From positions 2,046,001-2,110,000 of the forward strand of contig NZ_CP119422.1 in the NCBI RefSeq assembly GCF_030506285.1: a stretch of DNA of 64,000 nt, given 5' to 3'. Under the pieces are notes generated by a model. The model ran no database searches. It was not told the DNA's origin and was given only the letters and a program-made list of their open reading frames with translations. Made by a program: the position numbers and the translations under genes. This DNA comes from Catalinimonas niigatensis (GTDB taxonomy: Bacteria; Bacteroidota; Bacteroidia; Cytophagales; Cyclobacteriaceae). Positions 17,148 through 25,314 of the stretch are shown here, one piece after another (position 1 is the stretch's first letter; each line of letters begins with the position of its first letter).

Positions 17148-18104
17148 ATGAAAATGAAGTTTCTTATCCTCACATTGGTACTGATATTTTTTTCAGGCTG
17201 TGAAGAAAAGGACCAAGTGATCACTACTTCTCCACTCGCTACAGATTATCTGGAAGAAATTATGGAAATCATGCAGACTTATTCCATCCATCAACAGAAG
17301 ATTGACTGGGAGGTTTTTAGAAATAAAGTATTGAACGAAGCAGAAGGGGCACAAACCATAGCAGATACCTATCCTTCCATTCGTCTTGCCCTGAGCCTAT
17401 TGGATGATCAACACAGCATATATGTTACGGCTGAGGGCCAGCGCATTAGTGACGTGAAAAATTGTCCTCCCTCACTTGCTGCTGCCGTTCCAGAAGATCA
17501 GGACATAGGATATATTAAGGTTTCCAGCTTCGGCGGTAGCGAGGAAGAAGGCGTACAGTTTGCCCAAGCCATTCAGGATAGTATCAAAGCCCAGGATCAT
17601 GAGCAGCTTAAGGGTTGGATAGTAGACCTGAGAGGAAATGGAGGAGGTAATATGTGGCCCATGTTGGCAGGAATAGGCCCCATACTGGGAGAAGGTTTGG
17701 CAGGATATTTCATTAACCCGGATGGAACAGACATTACCTGGACTTATGAAAACGGAAAATCACTGATTAATGACGTAGCACTCGTCAGCGTTAATATACC
17801 TTACACGCTTCGTCAAGTGAATTCTAAAGTTGCTGTCTTGACTGATGAGTCTATTGCAAGTTCAGGAGAAGCGATCGTTATTGCATTCAAAAAACGTCCT
17901 AATACCCGAAGTTTTGGTTATCCTACCTGTGGCCTTTCAACAGCTAACTCTGGTTTTGAAATAAGTGATGGAGCACGGCTCTACCTAACCATTGCTACGA
18001 TGGCTGACAGAAATAAGGAACCCTACGGAAGTGCTGTCCCTCCAGACGAACTCCTGGCAGCTGAGACAGCGGTGGAAAGAGCGATTGCATGGTTAAAAGA
18101 ATAG
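17148..18104 (+). CDS. S41-family (tail-specific protease) lipoprotein
   Basis: The ATG at 17148 gives 318 residues with a short lipoprotein signal (LVLIFFSGC, cysteine 17). The peptidase core spans about residues 110-300: GYIKVSSFGGSEEE, GWIVDLRGNGGGNMWPM and SIASSGEAIVIAF. The last motif carries the presumed nucleophile (S238 or S239) of S41 enzymes. No PDZ domain is visible, so it resembles the shorter secreted S41 group rather than CtpA. It would degrade peptides or damaged proteins in the periplasm or at the surface. The next gene begins 8 nt after its stop, suggesting an operon. Confidence 0.88.
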   Translation: MKMKFLILTLVLIFFSGCEEKDQVITTSPLATDYLEEIMEIMQTYSIHQQKIDWEVFRNKVLNEAEGAQTIADTYPSIRLALSLLDDQHSIYVTAEGQRISDVKNCPPSLAAAVPEDQDIGYIKVSSFGGSEEEGVQFAQAIQDSIKAQDHEQLKGWIVDLRGNGGGNMWPMLAGIGPILGEGLAGYFINPDGTDITWTYENGKSLINDVALVSVNIPYTLRQVNSKVAVLTDESIASSGEAIVIAFKKRPNTRSFGYPTCGLSTANSGFEISDGARLYLTIATMADRNKEPYGSAVPPDELLAAETAVERAIAWLKE

Positions 18105-18112
18105 ATGAAGCT

Positions 18113-18772
18113 ATGAAGATACTTTTCTCTCTATGTTTTTTGTTCAGCAATGTGGCCTTGTTGGCACAGGAGGCTGGTGTATATGTGGTGAATAAAGGTG
18201 AAGTAGCTACCAGAGTAATTCCTGAAAACGAACAGTATCGTTTTCCATCCTTCCGGACTGGGGAAGTCTTCTTCCATGATGGCAAAAAAGTTTCTGCTAC
18301 TCTTAATTTTCATTTGCTGTATGCAGAAGTAGAGTTCATGGATCAGGGTACTCCTCTGGCCCTGGACTATGGCAACCTGCTCAAAGAAGTGAGAATTGAC
18401 AATATTACTTTTCTCTATTCTACTAAATATGGCTATCTGGAAATGGTGACTGATGATCCATCCTTAAACCTTGCTGTACACCACCGGCTCCAAACTACTA
18501 AATCACAAATTGATTTTCAGCATGGATTTGTCAACCTAAGAGAATTTTATAATCGTAAAACGCCCGGCACCATTTGGATTGAAAGAGCATATACTCCTTT
18601 TCTGGTAGATCATAACCGTCAGGTGCATCCTGCAGAATGGCGCAGCCTGCGCAAGATTTTCCCAGACCATCAACGTGAACTAAAAAACTTCCTGAAGGAA
18701 GAAGAAATTCGCTTCACCCATCTGGAAGACCTTCAAAAACTTGCAGATTTCTGTAATGAGTTGGAGCTTTGA
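18113..18772 (+). CDS. Secreted protein of unknown function
   Basis: The ATG at 18113 gives 219 residues and a signal peptide (MKILFSLCFLFSNVALLAQ). The mature part alternates short beta strands (VFFHDGKKVSATLNFHLLYAEVEF-like region, residues about 45-75, and FLYSTKYGYLEMVT) and ends with a helical, charged tail (residues about 180-219). I recognise no family, though the pattern of a FHDGKKVSATLN segment recurs in uncharacterised Bacteroidota periplasmic proteins. It is probably co-transcribed with the S41 peptidase gene just upstream. Confidence 0.7.
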   Translation: MKILFSLCFLFSNVALLAQEAGVYVVNKGEVATRVIPENEQYRFPSFRTGEVFFHDGKKVSATLNFHLLYAEVEFMDQGTPLALDYGNLLKEVRIDNITFLYSTKYGYLEMVTDDPSLNLAVHHRLQTTKSQIDFQHGFVNLREFYNRKTPGTIWIERAYTPFLVDHNRQVHPAEWRSLRKIFPDHQRELKNFLKEEEIRFTHLEDLQKLADFCNELEL

Positions 18773-18890
18773 GTCCTTTAAAGCTCCTTTGCTGATAATT
18801 TACTGTATAATAACAAATAACTGGTATTTGTTGCTTTTTGCATGTATTATTTTACAGATAATATGTATTACATTCGCAACAATGCTCATC

Positions 18891-18920
18891 TTGGTAGTAT
18901 AAAGATAGATTCTATTTTCT
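18891..18920 (+). promoter_or_regulatory. Candidate promoter for the transglutaminase gene
   Basis: TTG at 18891-18893 is followed after 19 bp by TATTTTCT (18913-18920), close to the Bacteroidota TTG/TAnnTTTG pair. The predicted start of transcription is only a few bases before the ATG at 18933. Confidence 0.4.
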
Positions 18921-18932
18921 AAAGACTTAAGT

Positions 18933-19727
18933 ATGTGGTTAAGAATTAGCTGTGCACTGACATTTGACATTACGGTGCCAACACCATTTATTCTGATGTT
19001 ACGTCCCCGTAGTGGCGCACAGCAATGGATAGCGCTGGAGGAATACAGAATTTCACCCACTGTAGATGTATTTGAGTTTACGGATCATTATGGTAATCTC
19101 TGCCAGCGCCTGCTTGCCCCTCCGGGCACATTCTCAATACGCACTTCCGCTGATGTCAGAACAGCAGATTATGTAGATCAGGCACCCGGAGCAGACTTTG
19201 TAGAAATCCAGTACCTTCCTGATGCTGTGCTCAATTACCTGTTGCCCAGCAGATATTGTGAATCCGATCGTTTTAATGAAATGGCAACTTCAATCACCGC
19301 AGGACTACAGCCGGGTTATGATCAGGTGGCTAAGATTGAGTCCTGGTTGCGTGAAACCATTGAATATATCCCTGGTAGCAACGATTTTCAGTTGTCTGCG
19401 ATAGAAGTCAATTACAAGCAATCGGGAGTATGCCGGGATCTTGCCCACTTAGGCATTGCCCTGTGCAGGAGTCTTAGCATTCCTGCCCGTATGGTGGTAG
19501 GCTATCTCTGTGATCTGAAGCCTATGGATATGCATGCATGGTTTGAAGCTTACGTAGGTGGGCGCTGGTACACCTTTGATGCCACACAGACTGGCTTGAA
19601 AGGCGGATACGTGGCAGTAGGCTTTGGTCGTGATGCGGCAGATGTAGCAGTCTACAATCAATTTGGCCCCGCTGTTTATCCCTATGAGCAAGAGATAAAA
19701 GTAGAACGCATCACGCAGGACATCTGA
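18933..19727 (+). CDS. Transglutaminase-like cysteine peptidase-fold protein
   Basis: The 264-residue cytoplasmic protein has an N-terminal beta domain (residues 1-110, beginning [11 protein letters not shown]) and a transglutaminase core. The catalytic triad is in place: C167 in [13 protein letters not shown]201 in [10 protein letters not shown] and D216 in TFDATQ. This is the common bacterial transglutaminase-like family in which the N-terminal domain packs against the core; the reaction may be proteolysis or amide transfer. It stands alone, followed by a decayed region. Confidence 0.9.
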   Translation: MWLRISCALTFDITVPTPFILMLRPRSGAQQWIALEEYRISPTVDVFEFTDHYGNLCQRLLAPPGTFSIRTSADVRTADYVDQAPGADFVEIQYLPDAVLNYLLPSRYCESDRFNEMATSITAGLQPGYDQVAKIESWLRETIEYIPGSNDFQLSAIEVNYKQSGVCRDLAHLGIALCRSLSIPARMVVGYLCDLKPMDMHAWFEAYVGGRWYTFDATQTGLKGGYVAVGFGRDAADVAVYNQFGPAVYPYEQEIKVERITQDI

Positions 19728-19848
19728 TTACGGTAAATATCTTCTCGTACTTTGAATAAATTATTACCTTTAGCAAAATGGACGTGTGAGCTTATAGGAT
19801 ATATGAGCATGTACCCGATGTCTTGTTAATTAATCCAATCTTTCCCAT

Positions 19849-20070
19849 TTAATAGGAAATATAATCTGATCCACTGTCATCATATCCTCCACTAACAGTT
19901 CTCACGGTTCCAAGCTCTTGATAATCATCAATGTGATCGTATTTAGGTAGAACAATAACATTATCTAAAGTATCAGTTAAACCGTATTTACCATTTTTTT
20001 GAAAAATATAAGCAATATTGACATCACCATACGAAATTCCTCTCCGATAATCACTCGACGTATTGCAACT
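19849..20070 (-). pseudogene. Relic of a WG-repeat protein
   Basis: On the minus strand 73 codons are open from just after a TGA (20071-20073) to a TAA at 19849. There is no start codon. The middle reads QKNGKYGLTDTLDNVIVLP followed by KYDHIDDY, the pattern of a WG repeat (KYGLID...G..VIPPKYDxI). It seems to be the last repeat and tail of a lost gene. It lies between an intact gene and a broken recombinase, so the whole stretch looks eroded. Confidence 0.5.
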
Positions 20071-20182
20071 TCATACTGCAAAGAGTATGGGGCTTATAAT
20101 CAATGATTTCATTCTATATGCTTACACAGTAGGGTAGAGCCTTGTAGCCCTATTTGTTTGCTATAATATAGCAATAATCAGA

Positions 20183-21231
20183 CTACCAGTACCCCCCTCG
20201 CTCATCTATCAGGTAACGCAGGAAAACCAGTATCTCCTTTTCGGTGATCTCCTCTGGGCTGAGTTGGGGGTAGTGATTGATGAACTCCTCAAACATACTG
20301 GTATAAGTTCGTACCGTGCTGCTGCTGTAGCGTTTCATCTTGAGCTGGTCTATCATAGCTTGCTGGCAGCTTCTGTAATTGGGTATCTCCTTTTTGGATA
20401 TTTTGATTTTACGATCTGAAGTATCTCTTTCTGATACATAACGCAGTTTCCAGCCATGTTCCTGACAAAATCTCTCCAAATCAGCTCTCACTACCGGGCT
20501 ATCGGCTATACTCCACCACCTGTTTTGTTCATCATACCTGGGATATGGAAGTTGTTTAATAAAGGCAATCATCTGTTTGTCAAAAGCAAATAAAAGACGC
20601 AGCCGCCTTTCTTTACCGGCTATGGTAAGTTCATTGGGTACATACTGCTTCTTTTTGGGCTGAATGATACTCTCCGGAGTGGATAATTCTTGTTCCGTCA
20701 GACGATCAGCAAAGTAGTGGCGCAACAGCTGTAAGTTCTGCTCATTTCTGCTGATCTCCCATAAGTACGTATGGGCATTCCAGCGGGCATAACGCAGACT
20801 TCTCAAGAAGCTGATATCAGCCTCTTGTTTTTTGAGCTGTACAAACAGTTTTTTGATGGTAATGACTAGTTTAACCTGATGAGCCTCAGCAGTAGGTGCA
20901 TTATTCTGGATTGTGGAAACCACAGGTGGGTTAGATACTTTGTTATGAGCTTCTTGATCGGCATTATGTAGCCCCTGATTATCTCTGGTAGGAGTAGCGC
21001 TATCAGGCAGGATGATCTCTACATCTGCAAATAGAGCTTTTAGTCCCTCAAAACTTGCTTTACTATAAGGAAGATGCGGGGCATCCCATGCCAACACTCT
21101 TTGCTCTGGCTCCACTTGCGGCCTTGGATCTGTTTGACTTTCTCAATGTATTCATGCTGGTAAGGAAGGATCAATCGGATGCGTTTTTCTCCCTTGTGCA
21201 GCATGCTTTCCACACGAATAGGCTCTGACAT
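20183..21231 (-). pseudogene. Tyrosine recombinase relic: frameshifted and lacking the catalytic domain
   Basis: A start at 21231 gives MSEPIRVESMLHKGEKRIRL and on to KWSQSKECWHGMP, then the reading shifts frame near 21100 into LAWDAPHLPYSKASFEGLKAL and continues to 20183. Two pre-domain repeats (residues about 80-135 and 160-220, each with an RYxxWNxxxxxWEI-like or YDEQNRWWSI pattern) precede an integrase SAM-like DNA-binding domain (MKRYSSSTVRTYTSMFEEF). It stops at FLRYLIDERGGYW, where functional relatives go on into the R-H-R-Y catalytic domain. No catalytic residues are seen downstream. The gene is therefore doubly broken. Confidence 0.78.
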
Positions 21232-21248
21232 ACTTTATAGCGAATATT

Positions 21249-21302
21249 TATGGCGTGGGACGCCCCGCGTATACACCACATAGGGGTAGGCTATACGCCA
21301 TA
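21249..21302. repeat. Nested inverted-repeat element beside the recombinase relic
   Basis: TATGGCGT (21249-21256) pairs with ACGCCATA (21295-21302). Inside it, GCGTATA (21267-21273) pairs with TATACGC (21292-21298), and GGCGT-GGG-ACGCC (21252-21264) makes a third small dyad. The arms compete, so alternative foldings are possible. It is GC-rich compared with its flanks and starts 18 bp before the relic's start codon, a place where recombination sites often occur. Confidence 0.5.
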
Positions 21303-21976
21303 GGTTTAGACAATGAAAGTAAAGTTTATTGGCTAAATTTGTGCCTGAGCGTATTATCCTTACCTTACATAAGCATGTTATGCTTCAAAAAGACAGCTTG
21401 GCTATAAACTTCTAATTCTTTTAAAGCAATCTCTGTTTTGTTCAATGGTTAATGCGCATATTCTTCCGGAAAATAGCTGATTCCACGCTCAAATCATGAA
21501 GGATAAAGAAGCAGGGGCAAATACCTCTTTAAGCTGCTTTCCCCTGGGCCTCATGCTCACTTATTTGTCGCTTAGTACAGTTTGCAGCCTGTACCCGGAC
21601 TGTAGGACTGCCCTGCGACGCTGTGCAGCAGCTACTGATGGCCAATGGCTGCGCTGCTTCAATCTGTACCTTGTACTCATGGCATAGAGAGACAATACAC
21701 TATTGTGTAGCATGTACTAACGGCATTTAGAGATCATATACTGTTTTGCACCTTGTACTCGTGGTATTTTTAAGCATTCCTTTTGTAAAATCTGGCACCC
21801 TCAGCTGTTGTATTGCTCTGCATACATTGATCCCTGATCCATTATACAGACCCGCCAGAAATTCAGCTCGCGATCAGCAATAGTACATGGGTAGTTTTGC
21901 GGTTCAAAACGGTTTTTTATGTTCGTCTATTGAGGTTAATTTTGATATACTTTGTCCCCTATCAAATTATATCATC
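21303..21976. repeat. Gene-free stretch with imperfect short direct repeats
   Basis: No convincing gene is present. Three related words occur: TACCTTGTACTCATGGCAT (21667-21685), CATGTACTAACGGCAT (21711-21726) and CACCTTGTACTCGTGGTAT (21749-21767). A small dyad ACAATA-CAC-TATTGT (21692-21706) lies between them. A 63-codon frame at 21496-21687 has no domain and a low-complexity look. The spacing of about 40 bp between repeat units is roughly regular. The meaning is unknown; remnants of a mobile element or binding sites are both possible. Confidence 0.45.
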
Positions 21977-22618
21977 ATGGCTAGAAGAGATATCGCCGAG
22001 CAGCTCAAAGAATTTCGTACACTGATTGCTAACTCCCGCAATCACAGTGGCATCAACCAGGCGCTGACTGATTTTGGCTATCCGCTCCAGAACCTTGAAA
22101 AGGGACAAGCCCTGCTGGAAAAGTTTACGATGTTGCATAGCCTTAAGTCGGATCAGTACGGGGCAAAACTGAATGCTACCGATACGGTAAGGGCTGATCT
22201 GCAACAACTCAAAAACATATTTAACGAACATCTGACGCTGGCCCGACTGGCTTTTAAAGAGGATCGCGGTTTGCAAAATACCCTGAAACTCAATACTCCC
22301 CTACCCGGCAGACGTTCTGCTTTCATAGAGCAGGCCGCTCATTTCTATAGCAAAGTAATTTTACATCACAATAGCCTTAAACGTTACGGGGTCACCAAAG
22401 CAGAACTGGAACAGGCGCAGGTAATGGTTACGGCTTTGATACAGTCGCAGCAGCAGCAGGCACAAAAAACAGGAGAAGCGCAGTCCGCAACCCAGCAGTG
22501 TAACCTGGCCCTGAAAGAGCTACAGGTCTGGGTACGTGGCTATAAGGCGATTGTACGGCTAGCCCTGGGAAATGACCCTCAATTGCTGGAAATCGTAGGT
22601 ATTTTGGTCAAAGTATAA
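21977..22618 (+). CDS. Unknown helical cytoplasmic protein
   Basis: The ATG at 21977 (MARRDIAEQLKEF) is preferred because the 30 codons upstream in the same frame have no protein-like character. The product has 213 residues, almost wholly helical. Heptad-like segments lie at residues about 45-100 (LEKGQALLEKFTML, LQQLKNIFNEHLTLARLAF) and 130-185 (ELEQAQVMVTALIQSQQQQ). The tail LKELQVWVRGYKAIVRLAL may be a closing helix. I recognise no family. It has no signal peptide. The neighbouring recombinase relic suggests it could be accessory. Confidence 0.6.
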   Translation: MARRDIAEQLKEFRTLIANSRNHSGINQALTDFGYPLQNLEKGQALLEKFTMLHSLKSDQYGAKLNATDTVRADLQQLKNIFNEHLTLARLAFKEDRGLQNTLKLNTPLPGRRSAFIEQAAHFYSKVILHHNSLKRYGVTKAELEQAQVMVTALIQSQQQQAQKTGEAQSATQQCNLALKELQVWVRGYKAIVRLALGNDPQLLEIVGILVKV

Positions 22619-22854
22619 ATTTGCTCTGGGATAGAGATAAACCTCTGTCAGTACTGGCTTAAGTAAAGCAGACTTAAGCCTACTATCCCCTCAATTCTTA
22701 AAACTATTCCACCTTTTAGCTTCCTGGCGATTGAAGCCAGAAAAGCTGATATCGGAATTCCTCCTACGTTTATCCCCAATTGAATATTTTCCTGCCCTTC
22801 CTGAAAAATCATCAAATCCTCCGTTTTCTGCCAACATTCGCATAGCTTTTCTTT

Positions 22855-22862
22855 TATCTTTG
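22855..22862 (+). promoter_or_regulatory. -7 box almost touching the helicase start codon
   Basis: TATCTTTG matches TAnnTTTG exactly and ends six bases before the ATG at 22869. If used, transcription would start at or within a base or two of the ATG, giving a leaderless mRNA. No good -33 TTG is seen. Confidence 0.4.
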
Positions 22863-22868
22863 TAAGCT

Positions 22869-24815
22869 ATGGCAAAATCAAGCGAAGAACTCAGGAAAGT
22901 ATACGATCTGCTGAAGCTGGAAAAAGAGGCCGATCTGGAGTATTATCGCCAGAAAGTACTGAACGCCTCGCTGGAGCAGCGCAAGAAAGAAGGCCTCTGC
23001 TGGTATCCGGTGACCCTCACCAGCCAGAAGTACAGCATGGGCGAAAAGCTGATCATCAAACTCAACCGCACTACGGAGATCAACCGCCCCCATGTGTTTC
23101 AGTCGGGCAAGATCGTGAGCCTCTTTGCCAATACCCACGACAAGAAGCAACCGCTCAGCGTGTCAGGCGTGGTCAATGAGGTACGTAATAACCAGATGAC
23201 CATCACCCTGAATGTGGATGAACTGCCAGACTGGATTAATTATGCTCATCTGGGTATAGACCTTCTATTTGACGAAATGGCGTACCGGGAAATGAACCGG
23301 GCACTGAAAAAAGTAATGGAAGCTCAGGATGAGCGGGGCCAGGGTAATCGTCTGCTGGAGCTTAGAGAAGTTCTATTGGGCCACCAGTCAGCTGCTTTTG
23401 ATTCCCAGGAAGCACCCAAAGTTGCCCGCCTGAACGAGAGCCAGAACCAGGCACTGCAAAGGGTAATGAACGCCCGGGATGTCGCCATCATACACGGCCC
23501 TCCCGGCACCGGCAAGACCACCACCATGGTACAGGCCATTGTGCAGACTGTAAAATATGAAGAGCGCGTACTGGTATGTGCTCCCAGCAATGCAGCAGTA
23601 GACCTACTCACCGAAAAGCTGTCGGAAGAAGGGATGCGGGTAGTGCGTATCGGACATCCGGCCAGGGTCACCGATACCAATCTTAGCAAGACCATAGATG
23701 CCCAGATTGCCAATCACGATCATTATAAAGACCTCAAACTGCTCAAGCGCAAGGCTGAAGAATACCGGGCTTTGGGTTTTAAATATAAACGTAAATATGG
23801 GAGGGCGGAACGCGAGCAACGCCAGCATTTGCTTAGAGAGGCCTCTCAGGCCAAAGAAGAAGCAGAGCAGCTGGAACATTATATTGTGGCAGATATCTTT
23901 GCCAAAGCAGATGTCATCACTTCTACTTTGGTAGGCGCATCTGCCCAGTTGGTGAGAGGTATGCGCTTCCGCACGGTCTTCATAGATGAAGCCGCTCAGG
24001 CACTGGAAGCTGCCAGTTGGATTCCTATTCTGAAGGCAGAACGGGTGGTATTTGCCGGTGATCATTTTCAGCTTCCTCCTACCGTCAAATCTTTTGAAGC
24101 CGCCAAGCAGGGACTGGGTGAAACTCTGATGGAGAAATGCATCAAGCGACAGAAGGCCATGGGTACTCCAGCGGATACCATGCTACAGACACAGTACCGT
24201 ATGCATCAGAAGATCATGGATTTTTCGGGACAGTATTTTTACAAAGGAGAACTTAAAGCGGATGAGAGTGTGAAAGACCGGCTGCTGCTGCCCGATCTGC
24301 CTCCCCTCACCTTTATAGATACCGCAGGCTGTGGCTATATGGAAAAAGTAGACCCTGAAACCCTGAGTACTTACAACGATGAAGAGGCTCACCTACTACT
24401 CAAACACCTGGCTGAACAGGTGGAACAGCTGGGTACAGAGCGCATCAGACAGGAGGGATTGATGATCGGCGTGATCGCACCCTATCGTGCCCAGACCAAA
24501 ACGCTGACTGAGTTGTTTGAATCTTTTGAGGTACTGAAAAGCATAAGAGAGCATATCACCATTGATACGGTGGATGCATTCCAGGGCAGGGAAAGAGATA
24601 TCATCTATATCAGTCTGGTGCGTTCCAATACCAGCGGAGAGATTGGCTTTCTGGCTGATGAACGCCGCATGAATGTAGCCATGACCCGCGCCAAAATGCG
24701 ACTGGTGATGATAGGAGATAGTGCGACGCTGGGCAGCAATTCCTTTTATGGCAAAATTCTGGACTACATCCAATCCATTGAAGCGTACCAAAGTGCATTT
24801 GAACTGATGTATTGA
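22869..24815 (+). CDS. Superfamily 1 helicase, UPF1/IGHMBP2 (SMUBP-2) type
   Basis: The 648-residue protein has an N-terminal 1B-type beta domain (residues about 30-130) and then the SF1 motor. Motif I is GPPGTGKTTT with K216; DEAAQALEAA is the Walker B; QTQYRMH, IDTVDAFQGRERDI and MNVAMTRAK are later motifs. These enzymes unwind RNA or DNA in the 5'-3' direction with ATP. Bacterial members are often single genes of unknown role. The product is full length compared with bacterial relatives. It is monocistronic, and a leaderless start is possible. Confidence 0.93.
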   Translation: MAKSSEELRKVYDLLKLEKEADLEYYRQKVLNASLEQRKKEGLCWYPVTLTSQKYSMGEKLIIKLNRTTEINRPHVFQSGKIVSLFANTHDKKQPLSVSGVVNEVRNNQMTITLNVDELPDWINYAHLGIDLLFDEMAYREMNRALKKVMEAQDERGQGNRLLELREVLLGHQSAAFDSQEAPKVARLNESQNQALQRVMNARDVAIIHGPPGTGKTTTMVQAIVQTVKYEERVLVCAPSNAAVDLLTEKLSEEGMRVVRIGHPARVTDTNLSKTIDAQIANHDHYKDLKLLKRKAEEYRALGFKYKRKYGRAEREQRQHLLREASQAKEEAEQLEHYIVADIFAKADVITSTLVGASAQLVRGMRFRTVFIDEAAQALEAASWIPILKAERVVFAGDHFQLPPTVKSFEAAKQGLGETLMEKCIKRQKAMGTPADTMLQTQYRMHQKIMDFSGQYFYKGELKADESVKDRLLLPDLPPLTFIDTAGCGYMEKVDPETLSTYNDEEAHLLLKHLAEQVEQLGTERIRQEGLMIGVIAPYRAQTKTLTELFESFEVLKSIREHITIDTVDAFQGRERDIIYISLVRSNTSGEIGFLADERRMNVAMTRAKMRLVMIGDSATLGSNSFYGKILDYIQSIEAYQSAFELMY

Positions 24816-24844
24816 AAAAAGACAATGCTTTATTATCTTTTTTC
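24814..24844 (+). terminator. A/U hairpin terminator after the helicase gene
   Basis: GAAAAAAGA (24814-24822) pairs perfectly with TCTTTTTTC (24836-24844). The stem starts at the stop codon. It lacks GC pairs, so it is a weak terminator at best. Confidence 0.4.
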
Positions 24845-24952
24845 TTCAAATGTGTGACTCCAGAATAGATTGGCGACTGTACATTCGCAAGCTTGTTCGG
24901 AATTGTTCATCTTTGCACATCGTGTGTACGTTATTGAACAGTACATCATAGA

Positions 24953-24987
24953 AAAATCCCTCTAAAAATGCGATTTAGAGGGATTTT
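24953..24987 (+). terminator. Perfect hairpin at the head of cassette A
   Basis: AAAATCCCTCTAAA (24953-24966) and TTTAGAGGGATTTT (24974-24987) form a perfect 14-bp stem with a seven-base loop. It ends in TTTT and could act as a terminator in either direction, shielding the promoter that follows. The same hairpin is kept unchanged in copy B at 26142-26176. Confidence 0.6.
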
Positions 24988-24993
24988 GAGCGT

Positions 24994-25009
24994 TGGCACG
25001 GCTATTGGC
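24994..25009 (+). promoter_or_regulatory. Sigma-54-like (-24/-12) promoter, copy A
   Basis: TGGCACG-GCTA-TTGG fits the sigma-54 consensus TGGCACGnnnnTTGC at all defined positions except the final C. The GG at 24995-24996 and the -12 element are correctly spaced. The ATG of the 62-residue ORF is 58 nt past the element. Identical in copy B. No activator gene lies in the window. Confidence 0.55.
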
Positions 25010-25066
25010 TTCTATATTGTAACAACATTGATTTGAAAACAATAATAACCCAAAATTTGAATAGCC

Positions 25067-25255
25067 ATGACAACTGTTATCAACATTAACCCAAATTTAT
25101 TCATAGATATTGAAGGTGCTTATATTACTACTTCCAAAAGCCTTCACCCGGCTTCAGAAGTAAGCGTCAAGCGGGATGTAACTCCTTTTTCCCAACTCAA
25201 AGACGGTAAGTTTCGTCGCTTATTCAACCGTCATCGTACTGCTTTCAGAAGATGA
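25067..25255 (+). CDS. 62-residue protein of unknown function, copy A
   Basis: The protein begins MTTVININPNLFIDIEGAYI and ends in a strongly basic tail, FRRLFNRHRTAFRR. It has no signal peptide, cysteine or recognised domain. Its twin at 26256-26444 encodes exactly the same residues. The codon differences are all synonymous: TTC/TTT, CGT/CGC, AGA AGA/AGG CGT and TGA/TAA. The preservation of the two arginines through several base changes argues strongly that this is a real protein under purifying selection. The basic tail suggests binding to nucleic acid or membranes, which is only a guess. Confidence 0.8.
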   Translation: MTTVININPNLFIDIEGAYITTSKSLHPASEVSVKRDVTPFSQLKDGKFRRLFNRHRTAFRR

Positions 25256-25275
25256 ATTATATCTATTATCAAGCT

Positions 25276-25314
25276 AAGGCAACTTAAGGAAAAAACTAAA
25301 GTTGCCTTTTTTTT
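25276..25314. terminator. Terminator between the 62-aa ORF A and vapC
   Basis: AAGGCAACTT (25276-25285) pairs with AAGTTGCCTT (25299-25308), followed by a run of eight T. It ends the plus-strand transcript of ORF A and overlaps the end of the converging vapC gene. Confidence 0.8.

Larger units (their letters stand above)
24908..25254 (+). repeat. Direct repeat cassette, copy A
   Basis: About 340 bp is repeated at 26097-26443, offset by 1189 bp. The first ~45 bp is only partly alike (CTTTGCACAT then diverged). From the hairpin at 24953 to the end of the ORF the copies are nearly identical. The similarity stops at the ORF's stop codon; the terminators beyond are unrelated. The unit is: hairpin, sigma-54-like promoter, ~58-nt leader, 62-codon ORF. 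Confidence 0.85.

Noticed and set aside
21496-21687. 63-codon plus-strand frame in the recombinase-relic region
   Set aside because: Low-complexity, cysteine-rich by chance, no start signal, crosses the short direct repeats.
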